Position numbers and translations under genes: made by a program. This document shows, one piece after another, positions 26,924 to 36,147 of a stretch of 64,000 bases of DNA. The stretch is taken from contig NZ_JAVHUY010000026.1 of the NCBI RefSeq assembly GCF_031085175.1, forward strand, positions 1 to 64,000. The letters are read 5' to 3'. Numbering within the stretch: the stretch's first letter is position 1; every line of letters starts with the position of its first letter. The notes below the pieces were generated by a model that was not told where the DNA came from, did not search any database, and saw only the letters and a program-made list of their open reading frames with translations. The stretch is from Phytohabitans maris. GTDB taxonomy: Bacteria > Actinomycetota > Actinomycetes > Mycobacteriales > Micromonosporaceae.

Positions 26924-29413
26924 GTGTCTCAGGACGTCGCCCATTCAGTGGAGGGCAGCGTGCATCCGACTGGCGAGGCGCAGCCCGGTCAGGAGGAGGC
27001 GACGGCGGCTGCCAATGGCACACCCGCCGAGGCCGTCGACGGCGGCACGGAGGGCGCCGGCATTGTCGTGCCTTTTCCCCCGGTGGAGACCGCCACCCAT
27101 GACGACCACGTCCACGACGACGAGTCGGCCGAGCCGGCTGCGACGTCGGGCTGGGCCGGCGCGCCGACCGGGCGCCGGGTGCGGGCGCGGCTGGCCCGGT
27201 TCAACGCGCCCTGGCAGACCCCGCAGGTGAGCGAGGTGCTGGAGCCGCTGATCGCCACCCACCGCGCGTGCCACCCCAAGGCGGACTCGCGGCTGCTGCA
27301 GCGCGCCTTCGACGTGGCCGCCCAGTGGCACTCCGGGCAGTACCGGAAGTCCGGCGACCCGTACATCACGCATCCGCTCGCCGTGGCGACCATCCTGGCC
27401 AACCTGGGCATGGACACCACGACGCTGGTCGCCGCCCTGCTGCACGACACGATCGAAGACACCGACTACACCCTCGACGAGATGCGCACCGATTTCGGCG
27501 GCGAGGTGGCGCTGCTGGTCGACGGCGTGACCAAGCTCGACAAGGTCAAGCTCGGCGACGCGGCCAAGGCCGAGACCATCCGCAAGATGGTGGTCGCGAT
27601 GGCCAAAGACCCGCGGGTACTGGTCATCAAGCTCGCCGACCGCCTGCACAACATGCGCACCCTGACCTTCCTGCCCCGGCCCAAGCAGGAGCAGAAGGCC
27701 AAGGAGACGCTGGAGATCCTCGCTCCGCTCGCCCACCGCCTGGGTATGAACACGATCAAGTGGGAGCTGGAGGACCTCGCGTTCGGCACGCTGTTCCCCA
27801 AGCGGTTCGAGGAGATCAACCGGCTGATCGGCGAGCACCAGCCGCAGCGCGACACGCTGCTGCGCCAGGTGACGCAGAAGGTGCAGCTGGATCTGAAGGC
27901 CGCGAAGATCAAGGCCGAGGTGACCGGCCGCCCCAAGCACCTGTACTCGATCTACCAGAAGATGATCGTGCGGGGTCGCGACTTCAACGACATCTACGAT
28001 CTGATCGGCGTGCGGATCCTGGTCGACACGGTGCGCGACTGTTACGCGGCGTTGGGTGTCATCCACGCCAACTGGCAGCCGGTGCCGGGCCGGTTCAAGG
28101 ACTACATCGCGATGCCGAAGTTCAACATGTACCAGTCGCTGCACACCACGGTGATCGGCCCGACCGGCAAGCCGGTGGAGATGCAGATCCGCACGCTGGG
28201 CATGCACCGCACGGCGGAGTTCGGCATCGCCGCGCACTGGAAGTACAAGGAGCAGAAGGGCGCCACGATCGTCGGGCCGCCGGCCCACATCGACGAGATG
28301 ACGTGGCTGCGGCAGCTGCTCGACTGGCAGCGGGAGGCGAGCGACCCGAGCGAGTTCCTGGACGCGCTCCGGTTCGACCTCTCCAGCCAGGAGGTGTACG
28401 TCTTCACGCCCAAGGGCGACGTGATCCCCCTGCCCACGGGCTCGACGCCGGTCGACTTCGCGTACGCGGTGCACACCGAGGTCGGGCACAAGTGCATCGG
28501 CGCGCGGGTCAACGGCAAGCTGGTACCGCTGGAGTCGACGCTCTCCAACGGTGACGTGATCGAGATCTTCACGTCCAAGTCGGAGACGGCCGGCCCGTCG
28601 CAGGACTGGCTGGGCTTCGTCAAGAGCCCCCGGGCGCGCACCAAGATCCGGCAGTACTTCAACAAGGAGCGGCGCGAGGAGGCGATCGAGGCCGGCAAGG
28701 AGTCGATCGTCAAGGCGATGCGCCGCCAGGGGCTGCCGCTGACCCGGATGCTCACCACCGAAGCGCTGATGGCGATCGCCCGCGACCTGCACCTGGCCGA
28801 CGTGGCGAGCCTGTACGCGGCGGTGGGGGAGAGCCAGGTCTCCGCCCAGTCCGTCGTGCAGCGGCTCGTCCAGGGCTACGGCGGCGAGGAAGGCGCGGTC
28901 GAAGACATCGCCGAGACCGCGGTCGCCACCAGGCCGCCGAGGGCCCGCCAGGCCGTACACGACCCGGGCGTGGTGGTCCGCGGGGTCAGCGACGTCTGGA
29001 TCAAGCTGGCGCGCTGCTGCACGCCGGTACCGGGCGACGCGGTGTTCGGCTTCGTGACCCGGTCCGGTGGCATCAGCGTCCACCGCGACGACTGCGCCAA
29101 CGCCGAAGACCTCAAGGCCCAGCCCGACCGCATAGTCGAGGTGACCTGGAAGCCGACGTCGGCCTCCACGTTCCTGGTGGCGATCCAGGTGGAGGCGCTC
29201 GACCGGCACAAGCTCCTCGCCGACGTCACCCGGGTCCTGTCGGACGAGCGGGTCAACATCCTCTCCGCCACGGTCACCACGACCCGCGACCGGGTGGCGG
29301 TCAGCCGCTTCTCGTTCGAGATGGCCGACCCCAAGCACCTGGGCCACCTGCTGGCGGCGGTGCGCAAGGTCGACGGCGTCTTCGACGCTTACCGTGTCAC
29401 TTCTGGAGCTTGA
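26924..29413 (+). CDS. rel: bifunctional (p)ppGpp synthetase/hydrolase (Rel)
   Basis: This controls the stringent response. The product has about 829 residues. A ~90-residue variable N-terminus precedes the HD hydrolase domain ([11 protein letters not shown], His174-Asp175) and the synthetase domain ([15 protein letters not shown] and [11 protein letters not shown]). The TGS domain ([21 protein letters not shown]), a Cys-rich motif ([11 protein letters not shown]) and an ACT domain follow. Both active sites look intact. GTG 26924 has AGGAGG rather close (3 nt); GTG 26960 is an alternative. Confidence 0.94.
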   Translation: MSQDVAHSVEGSVHPTGEAQPGQEEATAAANGTPAEAVDGGTEGAGIVVPFPPVETATHDDHVHDDESAEPAATSGWAGAPTGRRVRARLARFNAPWQTPQVSEVLEPLIATHRACHPKADSRLLQRAFDVAAQWHSGQYRKSGDPYITHPLAVATILANLGMDTTTLVAALLHDTIEDTDYTLDEMRTDFGGEVALLVDGVTKLDKVKLGDAAKAETIRKMVVAMAKDPRVLVIKLADRLHNMRTLTFLPRPKQEQKAKETLEILAPLAHRLGMNTIKWELEDLAFGTLFPKRFEEINRLIGEHQPQRDTLLRQVTQKVQLDLKAAKIKAEVTGRPKHLYSIYQKMIVRGRDFNDIYDLIGVRILVDTVRDCYAALGVIHANWQPVPGRFKDYIAMPKFNMYQSLHTTVIGPTGKPVEMQIRTLGMHRTAEFGIAAHWKYKEQKGATIVGPPAHIDEMTWLRQLLDWQREASDPSEFLDALRFDLSSQEVYVFTPKGDVIPLPTGSTPVDFAYAVHTEVGHKCIGARVNGKLVPLESTLSNGDVIEIFTSKSETAGPSQDWLGFVKSPRARTKIRQYFNKERREEAIEAGKESIVKAMRRQGLPLTRMLTTEALMAIARDLHLADVASLYAAVGESQVSAQSVVQRLVQGYGGEEGAVEDIAETAVATRPPRARQAVHDPGVVVRGVSDVWIKLARCCTPVPGDAVFGFVTRSGGISVHRDDCANAEDLKAQPDRIVEVTWKPTSASTFLVAIQVEALDRHKLLADVTRVLSDERVNILSATVTTTRDRVAVSRFSFEMADPKHLGHLLAAVRKVDGVFDAYRVTSGA

Positions 29414-29429
29414 GGCTTTGAGGTAGGGC

Positions 29430-29497
29430 TTTGGGGCCGGGACGACCCACTCTGGGCGGTCAGGCTTGATCCCGGCGTGGGTCGCCCCGGCCCCAAA
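29430..29497. other. long hairpin 1 with conserved 20-nt loop core
   Basis: Arms 29430-29449 and 29478-29497 pair over 20 bp with a single A/C mismatch, which would be a G-U pair in the minus-strand transcript. The 28-nt loop contains GGGCGGTCAGGCTTGATCCC. An inverted homologue with a different stem lies at 29679-29752. It occupies the convergent gap after rel and may terminate it. Confidence 0.8.
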
Positions 29498-29678
29498 CCC
29501 CGCCGCTCACCCTCCGCGGGCACCGCGCCGCGGCCGAACCACTCCTGCACGGCTTTAGTAGCTCTGCCCAGCGGAGCGACTCGACTTGGGGGCCGCTCCC
29601 GGGTCGCGTCGTCGTTTCGCTGGGCGGGACTCGCTGAGCTGGAAAGCAGGCACAGACACGACTGGGGTGGACCACGTC

Positions 29679-29752
29679 GGGTTCGGGGGCAGGGTGACCC
29701 GCGCAGGGATCAAGCCTGACCGCCCGGAGCGGGTCGCCCTGCCCCCGAACCC
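29679..29752. other. long hairpin 2, inverted relative of hairpin 1
   Basis: Arms 29679-29702 and 29729-29752 pair over 24 bp with one G-T wobble. The loop contains GGGATCAAGCCTGACCGCCC, the exact reverse complement of the core of hairpin 1's loop. The stems of the two hairpins differ in sequence, yet both remain paired. The 180 bp between them hold no gene that I can see. Confidence 0.8.
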
Positions 29753-29765
29753 CAACAGTGACCAG

Positions 29766-30587
29766 CTACGACACAGTCAAAGTGTTGATGTTGATGTCGT
29801 TCTTGGGGTGGCCACCCCCAGGCGAAGGATCGAAAGCGCCGTCGTGGCCCTTTTCGGTGGCCTTCTTGATCACGTCGAGGCTGGCCTGGTCGACCTTGCC
29901 GATGACGGTGTAGTCGGGCTGGAGCTCGACGTCCTGGTAGATGAAGAAGAACTGGCTGCCGTTGGAGTCCGGGCCGCTGTTGGCCAGGGCCACCACGCCC
30001 GCCGGGTAGGCCGGGCGCTCGTTGGCCGGCAGGTACTCGTTGGCGTAGCGGTAGGCGGGGCCGCCGGTGCCGTCGCTCTCCCGGTACCCCTTGCCCTTGG
30101 CGCTCGGGTCGCCGCACTGCAGCATGCCGGGGAACATGCGGTGGCACTTGGTGCCGTCGAAGAACTTCTTGCTCGCCAGGAACGAGAAGCTCTCCGCCGC
30201 GCACGGGGACTTTGACAGGTCGAGGTTGACGTTGACCTTGCCGAAGTTGGTGTCGACGGTCATCGTCTTGGTGCCGGTGTTGGGCGGGGTGGTGGTCGGC
30301 GGTACGCCCACGTCCTTGGTGGTCGCGGTGCGCTCCTCCTTGGGCACCTCGTTCCACACGCAGCTCACCGGGCCGGCGGTGGAGTCGGCCGCGGTGTCGG
30401 TGGAGTCGTCGTCACCCGCGGCGTTGACCAGCAGCACCACGCCGACCGCGAGCACCAGCACCGCGACCCCCGCGCCGATGCTCACCTGCCACTGGCGGCG
30501 CTTTCTGGCCGCCGCCGCGCGCTCGGCCATCTCCCTTTCGAGCCGGGCTCGCGCCGCGGCGCGCTGGCGCTCCCTTGTGGACGTCAC
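29766..30587 (-). CDS. membrane-anchored cyclophilin-type peptidyl-prolyl isomerase
   Basis: 273 residues: a short basic cytoplasmic N-terminus, one transmembrane helix (VSIGAGVAVLVLAVGVVLLV), an acidic Ser/Thr linker and an extracytoplasmic cyclophilin domain with FDGTKCHRMFPGMLQCGDP and NSNGSQFFF-like core (SGPDSNGSQFFFIYQD). It probably assists folding of exported proteins. GTG 30587 is preceded by GGAGGAAG. It is a tandem paralogue of the next gene; the pair sits between rel and hisS, as is common in actinobacteria. Confidence 0.9.
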   Translation of the reverse strand: MTSTRERQRAAARARLEREMAERAAAARKRRQWQVSIGAGVAVLVLAVGVVLLVNAAGDDDSTDTAADSTAGPVSCVWNEVPKEERTATTKDVGVPPTTTPPNTGTKTMTVDTNFGKVNVNLDLSKSPCAAESFSFLASKKFFDGTKCHRMFPGMLQCGDPSAKGKGYRESDGTGGPAYRYANEYLPANERPAYPAGVVALANSGPDSNGSQFFFIYQDVELQPDYTVIGKVDQASLDVIKKATEKGHDGAFDPSPGGGHPKNDININTLTVS

Positions 30588-30626
30588 GCTCTTCCTCCTG
30601 GGGTGTGGTGCTCCTACCTAAGCTTC

Positions 30627-31538
30627 TCAGGACTGGCTGGCCGACGCCGCGGGGGTCGGCGTGGCCTCCGGGCTGCCGGAGGGGGCGCCGGTGGCGGGGG
30701 CGGAGGCCTCGGGCGTCACCGGGTCCATCTCGCCCACGGTCAGGCTCTGGATCGTGATGTCCTTCTCCGGCTTGACGTTCGCACCCGAACCGTTGTCGAC
30801 CGTCTTGATCTTTCCGATGTTTTCCACCACGTCCAGGCCGGAGGTCACGCGGCCGACGATCGGGTACGCCGGGGTGTCGGCCGGGCTGAAGTCCTTGAAG
30901 AAGATCAGGAACTGGCTGCCGTTGGTGCCCGGCGGGTTGCCGATCAGTGCCACCGTGCCCTTGGGGTAGATCGGCGGCTGCTCGGTGCCGGGGCTCGGCG
31001 TGGCCTCGGGGGCCGACGGCACGTTTTCGTTGTAGAAGGAGTACGTGGGGCCGCCCGTGCCGGTGCCGCCCGGGTCGCCGCAGCGCAGCGCGCCGTCCGC
31101 GGTGATCTCGGTGCACTTGGTGTTGTCGTAGAAGCCGTTGCCGGCCAGGTGGGCGAAGCTCGCGCTCGCGCATGGCGCGCTGGCCACGTCGAGCGAGACC
31201 GTGATCGGGGCGCCCTGGTCGGTGGTGATGGTCATCGGCCGCGTGCCGGTGGTCGGCAGGTCCTTGGTGGGCGGCTGGCCGACGTCTTTGAGGTTGGGGT
31301 TGTTGGCGGCGTCCGCGGTGGTCCAGGCACAGACGTCGGCGGCGGCCGTGTCGGTCGGCTCGGAGTCGAAGCCACCGAGCACCCACACGGTGCCGACCAC
31401 GATCAGCGCGAGCGCGACGGCCGCGCCGACGCCGGCCTGGACGCGCCGCTTGCGGCGGGTCTGCGCCGCCTTGCGCGCCATCTGCCGGTCGTACTTGGCC
31501 CGGGCCAGCTTGCGCTGCCGAGTCCTGCTGGAAGCCAC
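30627..31538 (-). CDS. second membrane-anchored cyclophilin-type isomerase
   Basis: 303 residues with the same plan as its downstream neighbour: a basic N-terminus, a transmembrane helix (AGVGAAVALALIVVGTVWVL), a cyclophilin domain (PGTNGSQFLIFFKD) and a Pro/Ala/Ser-rich C-terminal tail. Several cyclophilin active-site positions differ from the consensus (FYDNTKCTEIT in place of FHRxIP), so catalysis may be weak. GTG 31538 has GAGGAAGGGGAG upstream. Confidence 0.88.
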   Translation of the reverse strand: MASSRTRQRKLARAKYDRQMARKAAQTRRKRRVQAGVGAAVALALIVVGTVWVLGGFDSEPTDTAAADVCAWTTADAANNPNLKDVGQPPTKDLPTTGTRPMTITTDQGAPITVSLDVASAPCASASFAHLAGNGFYDNTKCTEITADGALRCGDPGGTGTGGPTYSFYNENVPSAPEATPSPGTEQPPIYPKGTVALIGNPPGTNGSQFLIFFKDFSPADTPAYPIVGRVTSGLDVVENIGKIKTVDNGSGANVKPEKDITIQSLTVGEMDPVTPEASAPATGAPSGSPEATPTPAASASQS

Positions 31539-31708
31539 CCGCGCTCCCCTTCCTCGCTCCACTCCACCAGCGCCGCGACAGCCGCGACACGCCGTACGCA
31601 CGAAACTGTGTAGCGCGCGCCACACAACGCCCGCCAGAGTGTACGGGTATCACCTGGGAAAGTGTTGGGTGAGGTCGCCCGTTCCCAATCGGTCACCATC
31701 AACACCGA

Positions 31709-31721
31709 TAGGCTTGAGCTC
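31709..31721 (+). promoter_or_regulatory. probable leaderless -10 element of the MBL-fold gene
   Basis: TAGGCT at 31709-31714 ends 7 nt before ATG 31722. No Shine-Dalgarno site lies in those 7 nt. Confidence 0.5.
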
Positions 31722-32405
31722 ATGTTGGTGAAGGGGTTCCCGGCTGACGCGTTCGGCACCAACTGTTACGTGGTCGCAACCGGGCCGGGTGAGCAGTGTG
31801 TGGTGGTCGATCCCGGTATCGGGGTGATCGACCGGCTCGACGCGCTGATCGAGGAGCATCGGCTGCACCCGGCGGCGGTGCTGCTGACCCACGGGCACCT
31901 CGACCACACGTTCTCGGTGACCCCGGTGTGCGGGGCGCGCGGCGTGACGGCGTACATCCATCCGGACGACCGCGAGCTGCTCAAAGACCCGACCAAGGCG
32001 ATCAACTCGGTCGACCCGCGCCAGCTGCTCGGCGGCTTGGAGTGGAGCGAGCCGGACGACGTGGCCGAGCTTGTCGACGGTGCCGTGGTGAGCCTCGCCG
32101 GGCTGGAGTTCACGGTCGACCACGCGCCGGGGCACACCCGCGGGTCGGTGCTCTTCCGCGTGCCCGGGCCGGAGTCGGCCGAGCTCTGCCTCTCTGGCGA
32201 CGTGCTCTTCGCCGGTTCGGTCGGCCGCGTCGACCTGCCCGGCGGCAGCATGGACGCGATGGTCGCCAGCCTGCGCGACAAGATCCTGCCGCTCGCCGAC
32301 GAGACCGTCGTGCTGCCCGGCCACGGCCCGGCCACGACGATCGGGCGCGAGCGCGTCACCAACCCGTACCTCCTACAAGTCGCCGAGGCTGGAACAGTTT
32401 CATGA
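31722..32405 (+). CDS. MBL-fold metallo-hydrolase (glyoxalase II-like)
   Basis: The 227-residue protein has the metallo-beta-lactamase motif THGHLDHTFS, a second metal His in APGHTRGSV, a bridging Asp in LSGDVLFAG and the last His in LPGHGPATT. These fit the glyoxalase II-like branch; the natural thioester substrate is unknown. Its TGA overlaps the hisS ATG. Confidence 0.92.
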   Translation: MLVKGFPADAFGTNCYVVATGPGEQCVVVDPGIGVIDRLDALIEEHRLHPAAVLLTHGHLDHTFSVTPVCGARGVTAYIHPDDRELLKDPTKAINSVDPRQLLGGLEWSEPDDVAELVDGAVVSLAGLEFTVDHAPGHTRGSVLFRVPGPESAELCLSGDVLFAGSVGRVDLPGGSMDAMVASLRDKILPLADETVVLPGHGPATTIGRERVTNPYLLQVAEAGTVS

Positions 32406-33733
32406 CCCGACCCACGCCGATCTCCGGCTTCCCCGAGTGGCTCCCGCCGCAGCGGATGATCGAGCAGTACGTGATCGACCACATCCGCCGCACCTTCGAG
32501 CTGTACGGGTTCGCGCCGCTGGAGACGCGTGCGGTCGAGCCGCTCGACCAGCTGCTGCGCAAGGGTGAGACCTCCAAAGAGGTGTACGTCCTGCGCCGGC
32601 TCCAGGCGGGCGAGGGCGAGACCGACGAGGACGCGCTGGGGCTGCACTTCGACCTGACCGTGCCGTTCGCCCGGTTCGTCCTGGAGAACGCCGGGAAGCT
32701 CACCTTCCCCTTCCGCCGCTACCAGATCCAGAAGGTGTGGCGGGGCGAGCGGCCGCAGGAGGGGCGCTACCGCGAGTTCCTCCAGGCCGACATCGACATC
32801 GTCGACCGCGACACCCTGCCGCCGCACTACGAGGCCGAGATCCCGCTGGTCATCGGCGACGCGCTCGGTTCGCTCCCGATCCCACCGATCCGGATCCAGG
32901 TCAACAACCGCAAGGTCTGCGAGGGCTTCTACCGGGGGCTCGGGCTGACCGACCCGGAGGCGGCGCTGCGCGCGGTCGACAAGCTGGACAAGATCGGTCC
33001 GGAAAAGGTCGCCGCGCTGCTGATGGAGACCGCCGGCGCCGACGACCAGCAGGCCGCCGCCTGCCTGCGGCTGGCCGAGATCTCCGCGCCGGACGCGTCG
33101 TTCGCCGACCGGGTACGGGCGCTGGGCGTGACGCACCCGCTGCTCGACGAGGGCATCGACGAGCTGGTGCGGGTGGTCGAGACCGCCGCCGAGCACGCCC
33201 CCGGCCTCTGCGTCGCCGACCTCAGGATCGCGCGCGGCCTCGACTACTACACCGGCACCGTCTACGAGACCCAGATGATCGGGTACGAGAGGTTCGGCTC
33301 GATCTGCTCCGGCGGCCGGTACGACAACCTGGCCAGCGCCGGCAACGACCGCTTCCCGGGCGTGGGCATCTCGATCGGCGTGACCCGGCTCCTCGGGCTG
33401 CTCTTCGGCGCGGGCGCGCTCACCGCGAGCCGCGCCGTACCGACGGCCGTGCTCGTCGCGCTCCCCACCGAGGAGCGGCGGGCCGAGTGCGACCGGGTCG
33501 CCGCGGCGCTGCGCGGGCGGGGGATCGCGACCGAGGTGGCGCCGAGCGCGGCCAAGTACGGCAAGCAGATCCGTTTCGCCGAGCGGCGCGGCATCCCGTT
33601 CGTCTGGTTTCCGGGCGCGGAGGGCGGGGGCGACACGGTCAAGGACATCCGCTCCGGCGACCAGGTCGACGCCGACGCCGCGACGTGGAGCCCGCCCGCC
33701 GGCGACCTCCGCGCCGCCGTGGCCGGCGCCTAG
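32402..33733 (+). CDS. hisS: histidyl-tRNA synthetase
   Basis: This class II synthetase charges tRNA-His. The 443 residues contain motif 2 (RRYQIQKVWRGERPQEGRYREF), the histidine-specific ARGLDYYTGTVYE and GGRYDNL, motif 3 (GVGISIGVTRL) and a C-terminal anticodon-binding domain. It is co-transcribed with the MBL-fold gene through an ATGA overlap. Beyond it the conserved gene order breaks off until aspS, 22 kb away. Confidence 0.96.
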   Translation: MTRPTPISGFPEWLPPQRMIEQYVIDHIRRTFELYGFAPLETRAVEPLDQLLRKGETSKEVYVLRRLQAGEGETDEDALGLHFDLTVPFARFVLENAGKLTFPFRRYQIQKVWRGERPQEGRYREFLQADIDIVDRDTLPPHYEAEIPLVIGDALGSLPIPPIRIQVNNRKVCEGFYRGLGLTDPEAALRAVDKLDKIGPEKVAALLMETAGADDQQAAACLRLAEISAPDASFADRVRALGVTHPLLDEGIDELVRVVETAAEHAPGLCVADLRIARGLDYYTGTVYETQMIGYERFGSICSGGRYDNLASAGNDRFPGVGISIGVTRLLGLLFGAGALTASRAVPTAVLVALPTEERRAECDRVAAALRGRGIATEVAPSAAKYGKQIRFAERRGIPFVWFPGAEGGGDTVKDIRSGDQVDADAATWSPPAGDLRAAVAGA

Positions 33734-33861
33734 CGGATCATTTCCGCTACCGCGACGTCCGCGGTGGCCCGACCCAACGCCACTCAGCCTGAGTCGATCA
33801 CGGGGTCAGCCCGTCCTGGGCGGGACGGCTTGACACCCCAGAACCGGTCGACGCGTCGGCG

Positions 33862-33909
33862 ATCGTGGTATTTCAGTGCCCCTCCGAGGGCACCTGGATA
33901 CCACGATCT
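33862..33909. repeat. nested hairpin related to the dispersed repeat
   Basis: The outer stem GATCGTGGTAT (33862-33872) pairs with 33899-33909, and the inner stem is GTGCCC/GGGCAC. It shares the outer stem with 12613-12660 and 34046-34093, but its inner stem differs and is still paired. The rest of 33734-34318 shows the copy at 34027 and no gene. Confidence 0.75.
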
Positions 33910-34026
33910 CAACAACCGCCCGTGGCCCGTATAGGAGGCGCCCTGCGCACCGAACGACCCCCGATTTCGGGCCATCGATCATCGGCTACACCCGAGCTGA
34001 CCGCCCTTTGCCATGATCGGCGCTGC

Positions 34027-34197
34027 GAGATCGGCCCAAGCCGCGGATCGTGGTACGGATCCGCCCGCCCGAGGGCGGCTGCGTACCACGATCTCGACCG
34101 CCCGCCCGGTGATGATCGCGGACCGGTCCGCGTGGGCCGGGCGATGGCCTGATGCTCCTGAGTGTGCCCAGGTCACAGGGCCTTGATCGAATCAGCG
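34027..34197 (+). repeat. dispersed intergenic repeat, copy B (nested hairpin)
   Basis: Homologous to 12592-12767 over about 170 bp. The outer stem GATCGTGGTACG (34046-34057) pairs with 34082-34093, and the inner stem is CCGCCC/GGGCGG. It ends in CTTGATCGAATCAGCG, as copy A does. Confidence 0.8.
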
Positions 34198-34318
34198 TTG
34201 GGGCTGGGTCGTTGCTCCCGCGGCCTCACCCTCCGCGGTTCGACGTTTTGCCGACCGCGATGACGATGTCGGTGTCGGAGGCGGGGCGCGGCGGCCGCCA
34301 CGAGTGCGGCAGCACCCG

Positions 34319-34771
34319 CTAACCGGGTGGGTGCTCCAGCGCCCCGGCCAGCAGTCGCAGCAGGTCGGCCAGGCGGGCGCTCTCCTCGTACCCGATGGGA
34401 AGCTGGTCCCAAACGGCGCGGACGTCGCGGGTGACGCGCTCGTGGGTCGTGCGGCCGCGCGGGGTGATGTAGGCGCGGATGCGCCGCCGGTCCATGGGGT
34501 CGATGCGCCGGTAGACCAGGTTTTCGTCGACGAGGTGGTCGACCAGCTTGGTGAGCGTGCCCGGCGGCAGGAACGCGAGGTCGGAGATCTCGGTCATCGG
34601 GTGGCCGGCGCCGTCGGCGAGGATCGACAGGACCCGCCACTCGTCGGGTGTGCGGCCGTGCGCGTCGAGCACGTCGCGCAGCCGCCGGGAGAGCAGCCGC
34701 TCCGCGCGCGTGACGAGGAGAACGACATCTTCCGACGCGAGAGCTTGTGGCCGCACCGGCAGACCTGGCAT
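34319..34771 (-). CDS. MarR-family transcriptional regulator
   Basis: 150 residues with a MarR winged helix: the recognition stretch ISDLAFLPPGTLTKLVDHL and the wing RRIDPMDRRRIRAYITPRG. It is divergent from the AmiC-like gene (75 bp between starts) and may control it and the urea-transport genes beyond. The ligand is unknown. Confidence 0.88.
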   Translation of the reverse strand: MPGLPVRPQALASEDVVLLVTRAERLLSRRLRDVLDAHGRTPDEWRVLSILADGAGHPMTEISDLAFLPPGTLTKLVDHLVDENLVYRRIDPMDRRRIRAYITPRGRTTHERVTRDVRAVWDQLPIGYEESARLADLLRLLAGALEHPPG

Positions 34772-34846
34772 CGGCTCATGCTACAGATCGGCCGCAGGTC
34801 CCGGCAGGCTCTGGTTTCGCGGCCATGCGGCGGGAATCATGCGGTC

Positions 34847-35914
34847 ATGTCGATTGTCGACCACGCGGCGCTCAACGTCGCGCTGGTCTACCCGATGCGC
34901 GGGCCGGCCGGGATCTTCGGGCCGACCTGCGAGCTCTGCGCGCGGCTGGCCGCCGAGGAGATCAACGAGGCGGGCGGGGTGCTCGGCCGCGAGCTGCGGC
35001 TGGTGCCGGTCGACGGCGGCGCGCCGCCCGAGCGGGTCGCCGACGAGGTCGAGGCGCTGGTGCGGATGGGGGCGGTCGACGGGGTCACCGGCTGGCACAT
35101 CTCGTCGGTGCGGCAGGCGGTGGCGCCGCGGATCGCGCACCGGGTGCCCTATGTGTACACCGCGCTGTACGAGGGCGGCGAGCGCACCGAGGGCGTCTTC
35201 ATGACCAGCGAGACCCCCGCCGACCAGCTGTTGCCGGCGATGCGCCTGCTCGCCCGGGAGCGCCGGGTGCGCCGGTGGTACGTGGTGGGCAACGACTACG
35301 TGTGGCCGCGCCGCACCGCCCGCAAGGCCCGGCGGTACGCGCTGGACTGCGGCGGGCGGGTGGCCGGCGAGACGTACCTGCCGCTCGGCACCCACGACTA
35401 CCGCGACGTGCTGCGCCGGATCGAGCAGACCGGCGCGGACGCGGTGGTGATGCTGCTGGTGGGGAGCGACGCGGTCCGCTTCAACCGGGCGTTCGCGCGG
35501 TCCAATCTGGACGCCCGCTGCCTGCGCCTGTCCACGCTCATGGACGAGAACATGCTGCTGGCCAGCGGGGCCCGGGCGACCGCCGGGCTGTACAGCACGG
35601 CCGGGTTCTTCGCCGGCCTGGTCACCCGGGAAAACCTCGACTTCCACGGCCGGTACGCGCGGCGGTTCGGGGTGGAGGCGCCGCCGCTGGGCAGCCTGGG
35701 GGAGTCCTGCTACGAGGGGGTACGGCTGCTCGCCGCGCTGATCTCGCGGGCCGGCACGGTGGACGTACGGGCGATCGGGGCGAGCGCCGAGTCCGTGTCG
35801 TACGAGGGGCCGCGCGGTCGACTGTGGATGCGCGACCGCCACCTGCGCCAGCGGATCTACCTCGCCGAGGCGGACGCGCTCGACTTCAACGTCGTGGCCG
35901 AGCTGACCCCTTGA
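34847..35914 (+). CDS. cytoplasmic AmiC/UrtA-like ligand-binding protein
   Basis: A 355-residue periplasmic-binding-fold protein of the amide/urea group (Peripla_BP_5-like), with ALNVALVYPMRGPAGIFGPT and ARLAAEEINEAGGVLGRELR. No signal peptide or lipobox precedes it, so it should stay in the cytoplasm, as Pseudomonas AmiC does, where such a protein acts as an amide sensor. It precedes urtA by 230 bp and could sense intracellular urea or an amide. No AmiR-like partner is seen; the MarR gene is divergent. The start at ATG 34847 is the best fit to the fold. Confidence 0.8.
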   Translation: MSIVDHAALNVALVYPMRGPAGIFGPTCELCARLAAEEINEAGGVLGRELRLVPVDGGAPPERVADEVEALVRMGAVDGVTGWHISSVRQAVAPRIAHRVPYVYTALYEGGERTEGVFMTSETPADQLLPAMRLLARERRVRRWYVVGNDYVWPRRTARKARRYALDCGGRVAGETYLPLGTHDYRDVLRRIEQTGADAVVMLLVGSDAVRFNRAFARSNLDARCLRLSTLMDENMLLASGARATAGLYSTAGFFAGLVTRENLDFHGRYARRFGVEAPPLGSLGESCYEGVRLLAALISRAGTVDVRAIGASAESVSYEGPRGRLWMRDRHLRQRIYLAEADALDFNVVAELTP

Positions 35915-36023
35915 CACTGTGGACGCCCGTCGAGATACTTCCTGTGGGAAGTAACGCGAATAGTTAATTGCCTGTGCAGAGGTCGGGGAGACCTTTGTGC
36001 GGGCATTTCTTTATGCAGGGGAA

Positions 36024-36039
36024 GTGCTATTTCGGAAAC
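36024..36039 (+). promoter_or_regulatory. weak GlnR-like half-site pair upstream of urtA
   Basis: GTGCT-N6-GAAAC fits the second GlnR half-site but only part of the first. The 233-bp gap 35915-36147 is locally AT-rich and also holds a perfect ACTTCC/GGAAGT palindrome (35937-35952). A GlnR role is only a possibility. Confidence 0.25.
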
Positions 36040-36147
36040 AGGCTCTTAAGGGCCGGGAAATACCTCCGCAACGATTCGAGCAGACGCTGACCCTGCCATT
36101 CCGGCCCCCGGTGTCGTGGCGCCGAATCCCCTGGTGCGGAGGTTCTG

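Noticed and set aside
29430-29752. Integron attC pair
   Set aside because: No integrase, gene cassettes or attC core sites are seen; the stems are fully paired rather than having the bulged attC pattern.
35951-35966. GTAAC half-site upstream of urtA as a GlnR box
   Set aside because: The second half-site at the required 6-bp gap reads AGTTA and does not fit GnnAC on either strand.
36024-36147. Riboswitch upstream of urtA
   Set aside because: None of the guanidine-I, -II or -III hallmark sequences is present in the 233-bp leader.
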